64,000 nucleotides of DNA from Heterobasidion occidentale (Eukaryota > Basidiomycota > Agaricomycetes > Russulales > Bondarzewiaceae). The notes beneath the pieces were generated by a model that searched no databases, was not told the origin of the DNA, and worked only from the letters and a program-made list of their open reading frames with translations. Location of the stretch: NCBI GenBank assembly GCA_039111635.1, contig JBCAQO010000012.1:806001-870000 (forward strand). Direction: 5' to 3'. Position numbers and translations under genes: made by a program. Of this stretch, positions 10,386 through 22,270 are shown in pieces (position 1 is the first letter of the stretch; every line of letters begins with the position of its first letter).

Positions 10386-10782
10386 TACACATACAGGATT
10401 CTTAAGAGTCAATCATTATTCCCTCCTGTATCATTGCCTGATACAGTCGAGACTTCGCCCACCACTCAGTCCATTGTGCGACCTAGGGAAGGACCTGTTA
10501 CTCTTGGGTTACTGAACGAGCAGTTCATAACAGGCGGAAGGATGATGTCATAGAGAAGAAAGAATTAATCATTGATATGATCTAAAATGGAGCATCGTTA
10601 GACAGGAACGAAATGGAAATAAGGAGTACAAACAGCGGTGGCCCAGGGATGCCAAAGTCCAGCTTGAGTCCATAATCGGTTTGGCCAGACTTCTGTTGAG
10701 CCGCTGCGACAACTTCTGGGCTTTTGAAAAATCAGGATAATGATAACGATTAGCTCCACACTCACAGTCCCTTTGTTGCCCA
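10386..10782. other. Non-coding flank between the gypsy element and the DUF6532-like gene
   Basis: No supported ORF. It includes repeated CCTGTATC/CTGATACAG-like words near 10425-10447 and the probable 3' untranslated region of the minus-strand gene that ends at 10783. I looked for a terminal inverted repeat of the Plavaka block and could not identify one. Confidence 0.5.
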
Positions 10783-13412
10783 TCACTGACACATGCACTG
10801 GTATGTGGGTCCGAATGTCGGGTGGGCCTTCAAAGTTTGAATGAGTCCTACGATTGCACCGAAGTCTTTTTCATATGCCTCCTTCGAGAAGTCGATAGTC
10901 TTGTGTATGCCGCCCTCCCATTCCTCCAGACAGTTCTTGATCTATTTGCATAGATATTAGTACATTAGTGATACAGACACGGGAGGAAACCTTACGACAC
11001 AGATTAGTAGAGCCATTGTCCTATCCGGAACAACATCTTTGTATGTTTCTGGAAACAGGATACCTAAAGATTTCTTGTCGAAGTAGAAGAATGTGTGGCA
11101 CAACAGCATAATTGCTGGATGCCTGAGGTTTAGGATCATGCCCTGAGAATACATTTAGCTTGTGATGTATGACACAAACGTCACTCACATTTGTGTCGCA
11201 AGGGCCATGCATGAACTTCCCATCGGTAAGTAACTCAACAACCCGCGCACGAATGCGAGCTTGATATCCGGCGGCGTCCAAGTTCTCAGCAAGGTCGGAG
11301 GCAGAGAGGAGATTGTAGGATGTCTGTACAATCAAGCGTGTGATACGCTTGAGCTCACCTCGGAATGTTGACCCATCCTCATGAACCTGACAAACTATAA
11401 GAATCAGTAGTATAGCGTATGTGACCAAAACATACTCCTTTAATCATATCGTGATCCAGCGGCTGACCTGCAATGTCGAATATGATAAGCAGATAAGAGA
11501 TTCACGAGACTACACTAACCTGGTGGCAATAGCTGTACCCTGAAGTTCTGGGTATACTTTGTGACCGCTTCATATATAGATGCCATCGAATGCCTTAGAG
11601 AAGTCTCGTATTCAGGGAATGGGTCGATGGATGCCAGCCATTTACGGTGCCTTAGGTGAGCCTGAACAATTACATAGCGCCAGTGCGATGGAAGGGATCC
11701 GAGTTTCTTCAAGTCTCCAGGGTCAATATCTATGGCCGATTTTTTGCGTGGGTGATTGCGCTGGCGCGTATTGATTTGAAGTGATGAATGAGCTCAATGA
11801 AAAGATCATTAGCAAGCAGTTACATAGAAACGAAGGAACATACAAATTCTGCCTGCGACAGGCATTACCGATGGTGTCGACATCCTTGTAGCGACTTGGG
11901 TAAGTTGATTGACATCTGGCGCTCTTGGTGTGCCGTTCCGGCGCTGATGCTCATGAAGTATATCGGTGGGCTGCAGCTGTCGTGTCTGAGGTGCCTAAAG
12001 CAAAGTAATCAGCATGAAAAAGAATCAAATAAACGAAATTGCAGACCGGTTGGGATGTAATTATCTCACGCAAAACCCCACTGCCACGTTCTGTGACCAC
12101 AGCATCAGTATGTGAAGCTTGATGAGAGTTCTGGGGGCTGCGTTGCGATCCACACGTCTGCTGGTTATCTGCATCATAATTATCATGGCCGTAGTTTCAA
12201 GATAGTTATAGCCGAAGAAACTCACTATTAGTGTTCGTTCTCCGACCATCATCCTCGGACTCTGAACCCTCCATTTCCTGCTGGTTCTCCTCAATATCTT
12301 GAAGGTGATCTTCGGTATCCTCATCCTCAATCTCATCCTCATCCTCAATTTCATCCTCACCCTCAATTTCGTCCTCACCCTCAATCTCGTCCTCATCATC
12401 CTTGTCATCCTCATCAAACTCTTCAATACTATCATCTGAGGCTTCACTGTCTTCGTCTGTATGCCTAGAGTTCACAGGTTGCACCGGTAGATTTGGCGGC
12501 CTCTGAATCAGAACAGGTATGGAGCATGGTGCAGGAACAGATGCACCGGCATTATATGCGGGAGTTCTTGCAGCGTAGGTCGAAGGAAGTGAGTCAACGT
12601 GGCTAGAAATTGCACCATGAGTATGCTATTATGATAGAAACAACGACAGACCTCTGTGCCTCTTTGCCGTTACTTGAATAGGCTGGTTGAGGTTGAGGTT
12701 GAGGTTGAGGTGAGGTTGAGGTTGAGGCTGAAGTGTTGTAGAAGGGGATGGTCCTCTAGATGTGGCGAGTTGACAATGATGAGGCATCGCTTGAAGACCT
12801 ATCAAACGGGGATCAATCTGTGACATATGAACTGAGCTCGAAGGGAGGGCGCTTCGCAAGGCAGGAAATTGGGAGGAAATCCAAACCCAGGCGGAGGGCC
12901 AAGCGCTCTGTCATCAGCAGGGATCCGAATGGGAACTGGTGCTGGTACGGTATGGGTAACTGGAGGGTTTGGAATCTCCTGGCCTGTAACAGGTCCCAGA
13001 ATAGACTAAAATACAGCATTTATCGCAAGTTCGTGAATGACAGATGACGAGCTTACTTTTTTCTGGCGGCGCTTTCGCTTTGCCGGTGGTGGAGCCATTG
13101 GATTTTCGGCAATCCTCTCTGTGTCGTCTAGGCCTTCGGGAAATGTATGACAGCTCACTCGACGACGCTTCGGCGCAAGGAGAGCTTCTTCAATATGTTC
13201 TCGTTGGAGATTCTGTCCACCTTGACCTCGGTTGGCCCTAGTGGATCGACGTTGGGCCTCCATGATTGGAATTGCATCTGCTGCCGGCCGCTTCTTTTGC
13301 CTTCGACTTGGTTGAGAGGCAGATACTAGAGAATCAAGGGTAGTCAGAGATGCGCAAAAGGGTAATACATGGAGTAGTCAGCACCTGCGTCAATGTCCAT
13401 TGACCAATCCAT
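10783..13412 (-). CDS. DUF6532-like nuclear protein, multi-exon, next to Plavaka
   Basis: Start ATG at 13412 (MDWSMDIDA); exon 1 ends at 13385, and exon 2 from 13325 gives a basic region (PKRRRVSCHTF, KRKRRQKK) that looks like nuclear localisation signals. A Gln/Pro/Asn repeat (12680-12735) and a strongly acidic Asp/Glu repeat (12300-12440) follow. The C-terminal part is folded: DPGDLKKLGSLPSHWRYVI near 11700, GELKRITRLIVQTSYNLL near 11360, GILFPETYKDVVPDRTMALL near 11030, and IKNCLEEWEGGIHKTIDFS near 10920, ending QCMCQ at 10783. This pattern recalls DUF6532, a domain of unknown function expanded in Agaricomycetes. Several introns interrupt it and not all exon limits could be fixed. It lies directly downstream of the Plavaka transposase on the same strand, which suggests an accessory gene of the same transposon. 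Role unknown; DNA or chromatin binding is only a guess from composition. Confidence 0.6.
12300..12440 (-). repeat. In-frame tandem repeat encoding an acidic tract
   Basis: Imperfect 12- to 18-base units (CCTCATCCTCAAT-type on the + strand) encode repeats of DEIEGE and DEIEDE on the minus strand within the DUF6532-like gene. Length differences between alleles would be expected. Confidence 0.8.
12680..12735 (-). repeat. Hexamer tandem repeat (GAGGTT units) encoding Gln-Pro / Leu-Asn
   Basis: About eight GAGGTT-type units with one broken unit near 12711. On the minus strand they encode QPQPQP then LNLNLN, so the broken unit shifts the repeat peptide. It falls inside the DUF6532-like gene. Confidence 0.7.
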
Positions 13413-13503
13413 TGTAGAATTCACTGTGCAATCTGAGAACAATAAATAGCAATGTAAGGACGGACTGAAAAGCAGATGGAAGGACAAGAGATGATTGTGA
13501 GTC

Positions 13504-16500
13504 TTAAATATTAGATAGAACTACAGTACTGCTGCACGCGACATGAAACAGAAGAATGGCAACAGCCTGTTGATTGAACACTGCAGTGCGGTTTCTTACT
13601 ATACATTGACGACATGGTGGAGAACAGCATGTGAAAATGACTAAGTCAGCAGGTTGTAGACCTCCGGTTAGCATACTTATAACAAAAAATTCGCGAGTGA
13701 CATGGAAGCTATTCTGGGCAGTCAAGCGAGGATCAGCCTTGGCTCCATAACGAGGAATCAGTTGAACCGGTATACGTATCTGAGACAGTGGAATAACATC
13801 ACCAAACAGCAAGCTGTCCGCACGAACGGCACGCTTCACGATGTACATTCCCGAGCTCGCCTCAGGTGACAGGTGGCTTGTCCCGGAAGCTGCAAATGAT
13901 GTTTGTGGAACAATATCAAAGCGGTGGCCGTACATGAGGTACGGGTGTGGGTGTGGGTGCGACTGCCCCGTGGAGAAGATCGGACGGAAGATAAGGCAAA
14001 TTGACACAATAGAATGACCTTGAAGGAGTCATCAGCACCAAGTTTTATGACGTGAGCAGAAACCAACCTTCCATCGTGGATAAAGGAGGCCAAATGGCAT
14101 CACTTGTGTTGGCGATAAGCGCGGTGTTGCACCTGCCGAATGGCCAGTCTGCCGATCTTGGACTCGCTTGAATATTGTAAGGATTTGACATCTCATGCCC
14201 TCGCAAGGGCTTGACCTGCACATAAGCGTGTGTCCAAAACGTCAACATGCGAGAAAGGAAGCAGGCAATTTGGTAGTGAAATTCGACGTCCACCGATAGC
14301 ATGCACTTGCTGTCCAGCCTGGAGCTGCAGCACATAGTCCGCAAGGGCAGGTCGAAGGTCTGGAAGCTGGAAGGAACTGGCGAGATCATCCACGGAGACT
14401 GCAGACAAGCGTGGTGTACGATTAAGGTGAAATGCGGTAGATGGCGTCATGAAGGTGCGAGGAAAGCTGCTGGTGGTGTCGATCCGAGATTTCCACATAA
14501 GAATGATTGCTGCCTTTGCAAACAGGTCCGTACAACGTCGATGAGGGCCGGTCAAGTTCTCTACAGGATTAATCACTGATTTCCAAAGGTTTTCATCATC
14601 ATCGAGTCGTCGTCAGAGTCATGACCAGAATCCTCTGACACATGGCTGCTACTGAAAACAGCGGCAAGGTCAATTCCCGCAGACTTGATAGAAGTTGCAA
14701 GATCAAAATGACGACGCCGCTCTGCGCGATCCATAGCACGACAAATCTGCGAGTCAAAATCACGATGGTTGCTTGCGCAAAACGGCTCCTTCACAACTTC
14801 AATGTGCGTGCGCTCTGTGACATCAGCAGTCCATTGCATTGGCGCTCCCATCGCTCTGATACTCAGTACAACACTCTGCATTAGCTCAAGTTTAGGGATG
14901 TTCTAGTGCGTGATCGCCTTCCGCTTGCCACGTCTTGCGCCGGCATCAACGATAGCATGTTTATGATGGTGAAATTCAGCTAGCGCATCCGAGATTCGAC
15001 GTATGATTACCTCGTCAATCTGGGGGGCTTGAGCAAGGTACCAAAAGTCCATCAGAGCATGGATTGCGACAAGAAAGCTAGGTGGAACAGCTCCTGCGAT
15101 GCAAGCAACAAAATAACGCTGTATATCGCGCTGTTCTCTGCCGGTGACCTGTTTTAATGTGGAGACACCATTTTCGAAATGTCGAAATCCGACTTGTGGC
15201 TGGATGATGGAAAAGCAAAAGTCCAATTCGGAATCACCAATGGTATTTCAGCACCAATGAACGTCATGATCAAGGAACTGTTTGTGCCATTGATGGAGCG
15301 GCTCCGGCGTGAGAAACAGAGAGGGGTCAGACCGTGCCCAGTCCAACCAAAAAGGGGAGTCTACGCCGTTCAATTTTGCAGCCTTTGCAGCTGGTACATA
15401 TGCCTCAAGATCCTGTGGATTAACACGGCTGTTCAAGTCTTGAATCTGAGCCAGCGTAACTGACGCAGTCCGAGAAGGGTGACGGAAGGGATCGCCGAGC
15501 TGTTTTGATGATGCAATCATGACCGGTGAAGACTTTCCGCCCACAGCAGCAAGTAGCTGACCTTCTGGGTTATCAATGATATATGCGGCTAAAGGAGTAA
15601 AACAAAAACACGAATAGCCGCGAGGATCTGTCATCATACGGCCATATCTTACGGCTATCTTCAAGTCCTCAGTGACGATGCTCAGACACTGATGAACTAC
15701 TCGGCTCTCCAACGTCCCGCGAAGATTTTTGGTGCATAGAAATTTTGGAATGGGAAGGAGGGCAAGGAGTAAGAATGCATGATTTGACGCTTTCATGCGA
15801 GTGCTGGCAAAGAGATTCGCAAGTGAAAGAAGGGGCGGGTGAGCCAATCGATTGCCTGTTCCAGCAGTGAGCGTTGTCTTATCTGACAAGAGGATAACAC
15901 CAAGTAACGTCGCGCCCTCGGGTAGTGTCGACTGTTGAAAGTTTGAGTAAACGGAGTACCACAGGTAGAAGATCACATACCTGAACATCCCAAGCACGGT
16001 TGCCAGTCATGTACTCGCTGAAAACACGAACAAGCCTCTCTGTGCTCTGGTAGACGTGTCGAGGCACATAGTCAATACTATTTGAAAAGAGGGGGTTTGA
16101 GAACAGCGCTTCAAGACAGAGAACACTGTTCCTCCGAAACAATGTCATCGGCTGCTTTGTAGGGTATCCAGGCTGAGATATGGGCTCAGACGTCCAACGA
16201 GGAGCTTCCAGTAGCAGCTCGATCTTTGCGCGGAGATCTTTCATTGTGCGAAACGAAAATGGTCGAGTTTTGACCTAGCGAGTTGATCAGCTTCACATTA
16301 AACCAGAAGAAGAGGTGAGACGTACATAATTTAACGAGAGAAACTCGTCTGTTTTTGCAACAGACAGACCAGATCGGAGGAGAAAAGAAGCCATCTCCCA
16401 GTCATCCTTGTTCGCAAAAGGGTAGAATATGTTGTCGACTCGCTTTTGGCATGGATGTCGGCATCAAAAGTGTCCATAAATGTGGGTGCTTGACCGTATG

Positions 16501-16947
16501 TTTTTCCGGCACCTGGAAACACCTCAGCTAGAAGTAATGGGTTTGTTCGGGCGGTGTCTGGACATGAGGACACCTCGGGTACTTGTCCCAATCGGCAGCC
16601 CAATCAATATCCATATCATCTCCGATCCCTGCAAGCGTCGGTCCATCTTGAGTCTGCCCAGTAGCACGATCAGCAACATCCGTGGCAGCAACCATACTGG
16701 CAAGCTCTGAGAGCCAACCGCTGCAAGGGGATTGTCGACCATTGAGATGTTTGACGACCCGCACCTCAGAGACGAATGTCTTGCCGCATTTTGGACAAAG
16801 GCAGGCATCGACGAGCGTTGAACGTGAATGTTTGAACGTTGAACGTTGAACATTTGAACTTGCAGGTGAGTGACGTGGCAAGTTGAAATTAGTAAGCGCA
16901 TCAATCTTTCTGTCCATCCTCATCCTCTCGCGCTCAATAACGATCAA
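13504..16947 (-). CDS. Plavaka-type transposase with N-terminal C2H2 zinc finger
   Basis: Matches the Plavaka transposase family of basidiomycetes (CACTA/EnSpm-like) along its length. In order: a C2H2 finger CPKCGKTFVSEVRVVKHLNG near 16790; the FPGAGKTYGQAPTFMDTF block near 16500; WTSEPISQPGYPTKQPMTLF and VPRHVYQSTERLVRVFSEYM (16200-16010); the catalytic-region block ILLSDKTTLTAGTGNRLAHP, where D of SDKT is the expected acidic residue; LFLTPEPLHQWHKQFLDHD near 15290; ELMQSVVLSIRAMGAP near 14860; and the C-terminal SGMYIVKRAVRADSLLFGDV and RYGAKADPRLTAQNS near 13740. At least six introns are implied. A one-base break near 16520 separates the finger exon from the next block. The protein would be nuclear and excise and reinsert its element. 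Activity cannot be judged because terminal repeats were not found. Confidence 0.85.
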
Positions 16948-17514
16948 CTCACAGTACTCTCACAGTGCTACGAAGACTTACTGGACAAAGATAATACATT
17001 TGACGCCTTCCCCAGAGTTCTCTGTATGCGATGCACGCATGTGCGATGCCTGCTACGACATCATCTACGCCTGCCCCACCACATGCTCACTCGCTCTGTG
17101 TCCATACACCTCTCCCTGAAGCTATATTGGTTTCTACTTTCCCTGTTCGTTTCCGCAGCAGCTCTGGACTCACTCCCCCTGATAGACAGGCTATGTTGTC
17201 ACCGCCACCGCCGCCCTGATGACAATAGATCAGCAGCTCAGCTACCGCTGCAAGCGCAACGACGACTACAACGACGCCCTCCTCTCCTCCCCTCCTCGAC
17301 AACACCACCCTCGTCCCCCGCAGTCATCCCCTTGCCGCCGCCAGCACAAATCCGCTTCATTAGGCGCCCTTCAATAGTCTTGACGGTACTTTGGCCTTGA
17401 CAAGCTTCATTTCTTCCTCTTTCTCGCTAGCGATCCCACAAGGCGGGTCGCCATCTTGTTTGTTTTCCTGCGCACTTTCTGCAATGTCGACAAAGTGCGC
17501 TTTCCTCGTCCTCT
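16948..17514. other. Region between Plavaka and ATG4
   Basis: Probably holds the Plavaka promoter and possibly upstream exons of ATG4. Short plus-strand frames include GLTPPDRQAMLSPPPPP near 17170 and a trinucleotide-rich stretch (CCG/ACG/ACA repeats, 17200-17300), but I cannot place them in a gene. Confidence 0.35.
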
Positions 17515-19731
17515 ATGCCATCGTGTTCCGCCATGTCGCTCAGCAGGATCCTGAACAACGACCCCGTCCTACCTCCGAGCTCCTCGCAGCCAGCGCATTA
17601 TTCCCTTCCCTCTCTTGATCCTGCCCACAACATCGAGCCCGCTATCATCCTTGCTCTAAGCATCGTCGAAGATAGCATAGACGAGCCTCCTGTTATTATC
17701 GGTTCATCGAACCGATCTCCCCTCGCATTCGCACACGCTCGGAGCGACCATTGAGCCTTGCGTCCGGAAATCATGTTTCTTACTATCAGCCATCTCACTC
17801 CTCCACTCGTCTCTCTGATCTTCCCACTCGTTTGTCAGGCTGGTTCCAGCATGCCTTCAATTCTTCCTCCACGGACCTTGCCCTGCCATCGCTCCTTTCA
17901 AATTCCCATCTTTCCACCACCACCACCTCACCCAAAGGCAAGGCTTCTGCTCTGCTGACCGCCGCGAAGCATGGCCGAGGACATCTTGACAAGGCTGTGC
18001 GATATCTTCTGGACAGCGACGCGACTCCCAACGACTGCCCAGAAGTGATATGGCTACTTGGCGTGCAGCATTCCGGCTACGAACCTCCCGTATCCTTGAC
18101 GCCTTCCACACCACCACCATCTGGCCGCAGGGGATCCGTCGGCTCTCGGTGTTCGCCCTCATTTCGCTCATCCACTTTGTCGACGGTGACCAGTCCAAAC
18201 GTCCCTGCCGACCTCTCGCGTTTTCAATCTCAGTCACTTTCGTCGAAGCACTCTGGCCATACCTGGCCTGCCGATTTTTACTCGGATTTGACGTCGCGAA
18301 TATGGCTTACATACCATTCACATTTCCAGCCTATTCGTGACTCGACGCTTTTGGCTTTGGACTACAAACAAGCCAATCCGAACTCCATCAGTGCCATTGC
18401 GAGCAGTCCACAACCCAAGAGATGGAATTGGCCAGGGACGGGCGAGAAAAGCTGGACAAGCAATTCTGGTTGGGGTTGTATGCTGAGGATAGGGCAGTCG
18501 TTAGCGAACGCGCTCCTGCACTTACGCCTGGGGAGAGGTGTGTTCTCTATTACATCTCTACCCATCATCCTATCTGAGACGTCGTGCCGTCCCAGATTGG
18601 CATAGACCGCCATACGCCATCCATACCTCGGATTATGCAACATATGTTCAATTGTTGGCGTGGGTTTTCGACTCTCCATCTCCGTCTTGCCCATTCAGCG
18701 TCCACTGGATGGCGCTCGCAGGCAAAGAGCTGGGCAAGGATGTTGGTCAGTGGTTCGGACCTAGCACCGCTGCGGGTGCAATCAAGTACGTCTTCCTACT
18801 TCATGTGACCGTGATGGCCATTTAAATGGAATTAGAACCCTTGTAAACACCTTCCCAAATGCGAGTCTCGGCATATCCGTAGCTGTCGATATCCAAATCT
18901 TCCAAACCGATGTATATGCAGCGTCCCATCCAGCGACATCGTATCCGAAGCGGGGAAAGACATCAGCCTGGGGTGGCCGTGTTGTCCTCATGCTCATAGG
19001 CATTCGCTTGGGCCTCGACGGTGTTAATCCGATTCATTATGATACTATCAAGGCGAGTGCATAACGAAGTCACCTGTTTGCGTACGTTTACATGCATTGA
19101 CCCAGACATTATATACCTTTCCCCAGTCTATTGGCATTGCCAGCGGGCGGCCATCCTCTTCTTACTACTTCGTTGGCTCTCAGGCCGATAACCTTTTCTT
19201 ATCTTGACCCTCATCATGCCCGCCCCGCCGTTCCTCTTCGTCCTCTGCCTTCGCTCCCCGCTTCCGCCCAGGTCACGCCACGAGACCGCTTTGATTGACA
19301 AACCAGCCCAGCTTCTGATCGAGAAAACATTATCGTCGCACGATTATCGCTCTCCAACGTTGCCATCTTCTGTGCGCACTGGGTCGTCTACATCTTCTTA
19401 TCATGCACCTTATTCTTCATCACCGCTGGCACATCAGGTTTCCTCATCTTCATCCTTCAATGCTCATGCGTGTTGGCATTCAACAAGCATTCCCAGTATG
19501 CCATCCCATGGTGGATCCAAGTTCTCGTCAAGAGAGCTTCGTGAGGAGCCAGATTATGGGCTGAATCTGATTCAAGTGCACTACGTTAGCGCGTACAGCG
19601 TGGCTGATCTCAAGATGTTCCACTGCGGCCGTGTCAGAAAGATGCCGATGTCTGGCTTGGATCTAAGCATGCCAATTGAATCTTTATGCAAGGACAAAAG
19701 CGATTGGACAGACTGTGCAGCGCCAGGCAGC
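17515..19731 (+). CDS. ATG4: Autophagy cysteine protease Atg4 (peptidase C54), 3' end cut by a solo LTR
   Basis: Atg4 cleaves and delipidates Atg8 in the cytosol. Recognisable blocks: [16 protein letters not shown] [16 protein letters not shown] (17850); [19 protein letters not shown] (18270); the catalytic cysteine in [17 protein letters not shown] (18467); an intron at 18538-18595; AGAIK then an intron; [14 protein letters not shown] and the Asp/His pair in [15 protein letters not shown] (19200-19245); and the end block [17 protein letters not shown] (19620). The N-terminal start is uncertain. Three one-base shifts are needed, near 17718 (C-run), 19197 (T-run) and between 19245 and 19380. 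A reverse-oriented solo LTR starts at 19732, and its first bases (TGTTAG) create a stop, so the usual acidic C-terminal tail is missing. It could be a functional gene with sequence errors or a decaying copy; the LTR truncation is real in this sequence. Confidence 0.85.
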
Positions 19732-20574
19732 TGTTAGGTCGGAGACCTATCACGTGCACCTATGCACGAAGGAGTCCCTAGGCTAAACCTCTACTGGTTT
19801 GTATAGTCGTAGACTCCAATGGATGAAGACGATGGATCGTCGTTGGGCTCTTTTGAGGAACTCGGGGTCACTGTCGGCTTTGTTCTCGAAGAGATTGAGA
19901 AGGTGATCTTCAAGGTCTTCTCGATGATGAGGAGGAACCGGATGATCTTCTCCTGTCCAACAGATGACACGAGGGGGTGTCCAACTGAGAACACGGAAGG
20001 CAGCTAACCCGGTATAGAAGCGGATGAGTAGAGGGAGGGGAGGGAAGGGAGACGAGTCCAGTGCTTTGTTAGACCGTGTAAGGAGTTTCTCAGATCTGAC
20101 AAAGATCACGAAGCGTGGGCTAGGAAGGTAGCCAGACGCCGGGTGCAGTGCAGAGATCAAGTGTATTACAGGTGAACGAGCTGAGCTTCTTAGAAGCTCA
20201 TCTCAGCTAAATATACAAAGAAGTATCTAGGGCAGGATCGCGATCTGGTCTGTGCGCTTCTCAGGTACTGAAGTCAACGATCGAGATCCGTAAGCTAAGA
20301 TGTGTCATCGATCTAACTATAGTACTGGGGCACTAATGTCTGTCCACATCATATGAAATACCGAGGCACATTGTAATCGATCAGGAACCAGGAACTAGGA
20401 ACCAGGAACCAAAGTCTGTTCGCATCAAGAAGTAGGAACTGTAAGTAACCGTTCATGCAGAGCATGTAAATCAAAGGGAGTCAAGGGGATCTGTCCGAGT
20501 CTGCAACAAGTCCGAAGCACTTGACTAGCTCATCTACTCACGTGCGAAGCACGTGTTAGGACGCGGTCCTAACA
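19732..20574 (-). mobile_element. Solo LTR of the same gypsy family, inserted in ATG4
   Basis: 843 bp, the reverse complement of the LTRs at 14-844 and 9546-10380, with intact TGTTAGG...CCTAACA ends and GCAGC duplicated on both sides (19727-19731 and 20575-20579). It shows many substitutions and small indels against the full-length copy, so it is older. A solo LTR arises when the two LTRs of an element recombine and delete the interior. Confidence 0.95.
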
Positions 20575-20635
20575 GCAGCCGATGGCTCAGTCGAGTACTT
20601 CTGCAAGTGGAATATAATGTAAGTGTTGATTCGGC

Positions 20636-21025
20636 TTGGTATTGTCACCTAACTGGCTCGACGACAATCGCACTAGTAAACAGCCTGCCCTTATGTCCCT
20701 CTCGGAGATTTCTACCTACAGTCGCACTAGTGAACAACTTCAACTGGCCCTTGTTATTCTTTCGAAGACTTCTACTTACAGTCGCACGGAGGCCGTGTTG
20801 GAGGTCTGCGACATTCCCTTGTCTCTCTTTTTGTTTGTCGACACAGCTACTTTAAATTGTTTGTACTTCTCCGAGAGTGCCTCACATGAAAGCTCCCTCT
20901 ATAATACTGTTCAACCTATCTCTCGACCCTACACAAACAAAGATAAGATTGATGTCAAGTATGACAATGATGATAAGAATCACACCAATGTATGCTTAAC
21001 TAGACAGACCCGCAAGGAGACCTGA
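20636..21025 (+). CDS. Uncharacterised ORF with an internal peptide repeat
   Basis: 130 codons open from ATG 20636 to 21025. It contains an imperfect repeat of about 22 residues (RTSKQ...SEISTYS, RTSEQ...SKTSTYS, then RTEAV), followed by SLFLFVDTATLNCLYFSES and a charged tail. I recall similar short repeated proteins in agaric genomes but cannot assign a domain. It starts shortly after the solo LTR, so it could instead be a transposon remnant. Confidence 0.3.
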   Translation: MVLSPNWLDDNRTSKQPALMSLSEISTYSRTSEQLQLALVILSKTSTYSRTEAVLEVCDIPLSLFLFVDTATLNCLYFSESASHESSLYNTVQPISRPYTNKDKIDVKYDNDDKNHTNVCLTRQTRKET

Positions 21026-21065
21026 ACTGGCTAGCTGCTTTGGGGAAGACACCATAAAAAAGCGA

Positions 21066-21961
21066 CTATCTGACCAGACCCACCTTTCTGTACAGACGCC
21101 TCGAATGACATAAGCATCTAGGAGTAGCTGGGGCAGCTGGGGCAGCTGGGGCTCGGCTACCAGTTTGCTGATGTGGGGCAAAGTCTGTAAATCCCTGTTG
21201 GAATATTGGCTCGCCATAGTATAGTGGCTCAGGAACGATGGGAGAATCTTGTGATTGGTGCAAGTGCTGCCTTTTGTGAGCCTGACCGGATGGTGTGCAT
21301 GGTGTAGACAAGATTGCAGATGATTCTCCCTCAGACGCAGTAGTGGATGGCCTAGTATACTTTAACAAGCTGAAGAACGTGCCGATGATCAGAAAGCAAA
21401 AGATTTCATCTCCAGCATGATGACTAAATGCAAACAGTGCTTGTCGGTTTACTTGCGGAAGGTGATTTGAGATCACCTCCATTGACGTGCACCTCACCTC
21501 CGGAGTATCCCAACCCTCATCAAATGCAAGGGGCTTGATCTCCAACCAAAAAATCAGCCGAGATTTCCTATACAGAGCATCCAAGTTGCCACAGTATTGG
21601 AGAAAGGTAATCAATGCAGCGAAGTCTGGACTCCTGCGTGCACGATAATCCTTGGTACCTTTGGCTTTGCCATGAACAAAGAATGGTTGAGGATGGCAGG
21701 CAAAGGTTGTATCTCCAGATGGGTGTTCCGAGATAGTACAGTAATCAGTGAGAATACGGCCATAGAGTGCATATAGGGGGCTTCTATCTGGTTGAAAGAA
21801 GAAGCATGCCACACCAGATTACGAATATCTGCAAAAAAGCCTCTACGCGAGATAGCAATCACCTGTTCTCATGTTCGTTACAATGTCAAGAGACAGATAT
21901 ATAGTGTGCTCACATCTGGGTCTTTGTAGGCAGAACAGTCTGAGAAAGGCAGCTCTGTCAT
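21066..21961 (-). CDS. Hypothetical protein with PD-(D/E)XK-like nuclease signature
   Basis: ATG at 21961 begins a 48-base exon (MTELPFSDCSAYKDPD), with a 51-base intron (21863-21913), and exon 2 continues as VIAISRRGFFADIRNLVWHA. After a one-base shift near 21795 it reads ACFFFQPDRSPLYALYGRIL. The core SPDFAALITFLQYCGN followed about 30 residues later by LIFWLEIKPLAFDEGW has the spacing and residues of a PD-(D/E)XK nuclease fold (Asp, then Glu-x-Lys). A hydrophobic helix and a low-complexity Ala/Pro tail follow to the stop at 21066. Similar proteins are lineage-specific and numerous in Agaricomycetes as far as I recall. Catalysis is inferred from the motif only. Confidence 0.45.
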
Positions 21962-22270
21962 TGTGGGCCAGCACAGTGGTCTACAAGTGTTCCTTAATCT
22001 CCTAGTTCTGTGGAGAAAAAAAATGCTAGGATGGTGACAATGGGATATGAATAGGATGTATATCCACACAGAACTACAAGACGAGAGATGCAAAGGCATG
22101 TTGGTTGGACAATGTGAGCTGAATTGGGGGTAGATTGCAGACTGGACTAACCGCCTCTAACCGCCACCAGCTTGAGGCCTGAAGCTTGAGGCTCGCTGTG
22201 TGTTATGTAACTGCAAGGCTTTGACACAGACTTGCACGACAACTCTGCACCTTTCTCTAGTCTGATACCC

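Noticed and set aside
10386..17000. Terminal inverted repeats of the Plavaka block
   Set aside because: I compared both edges by eye and found no convincing matching ends; a computed search would be needed.
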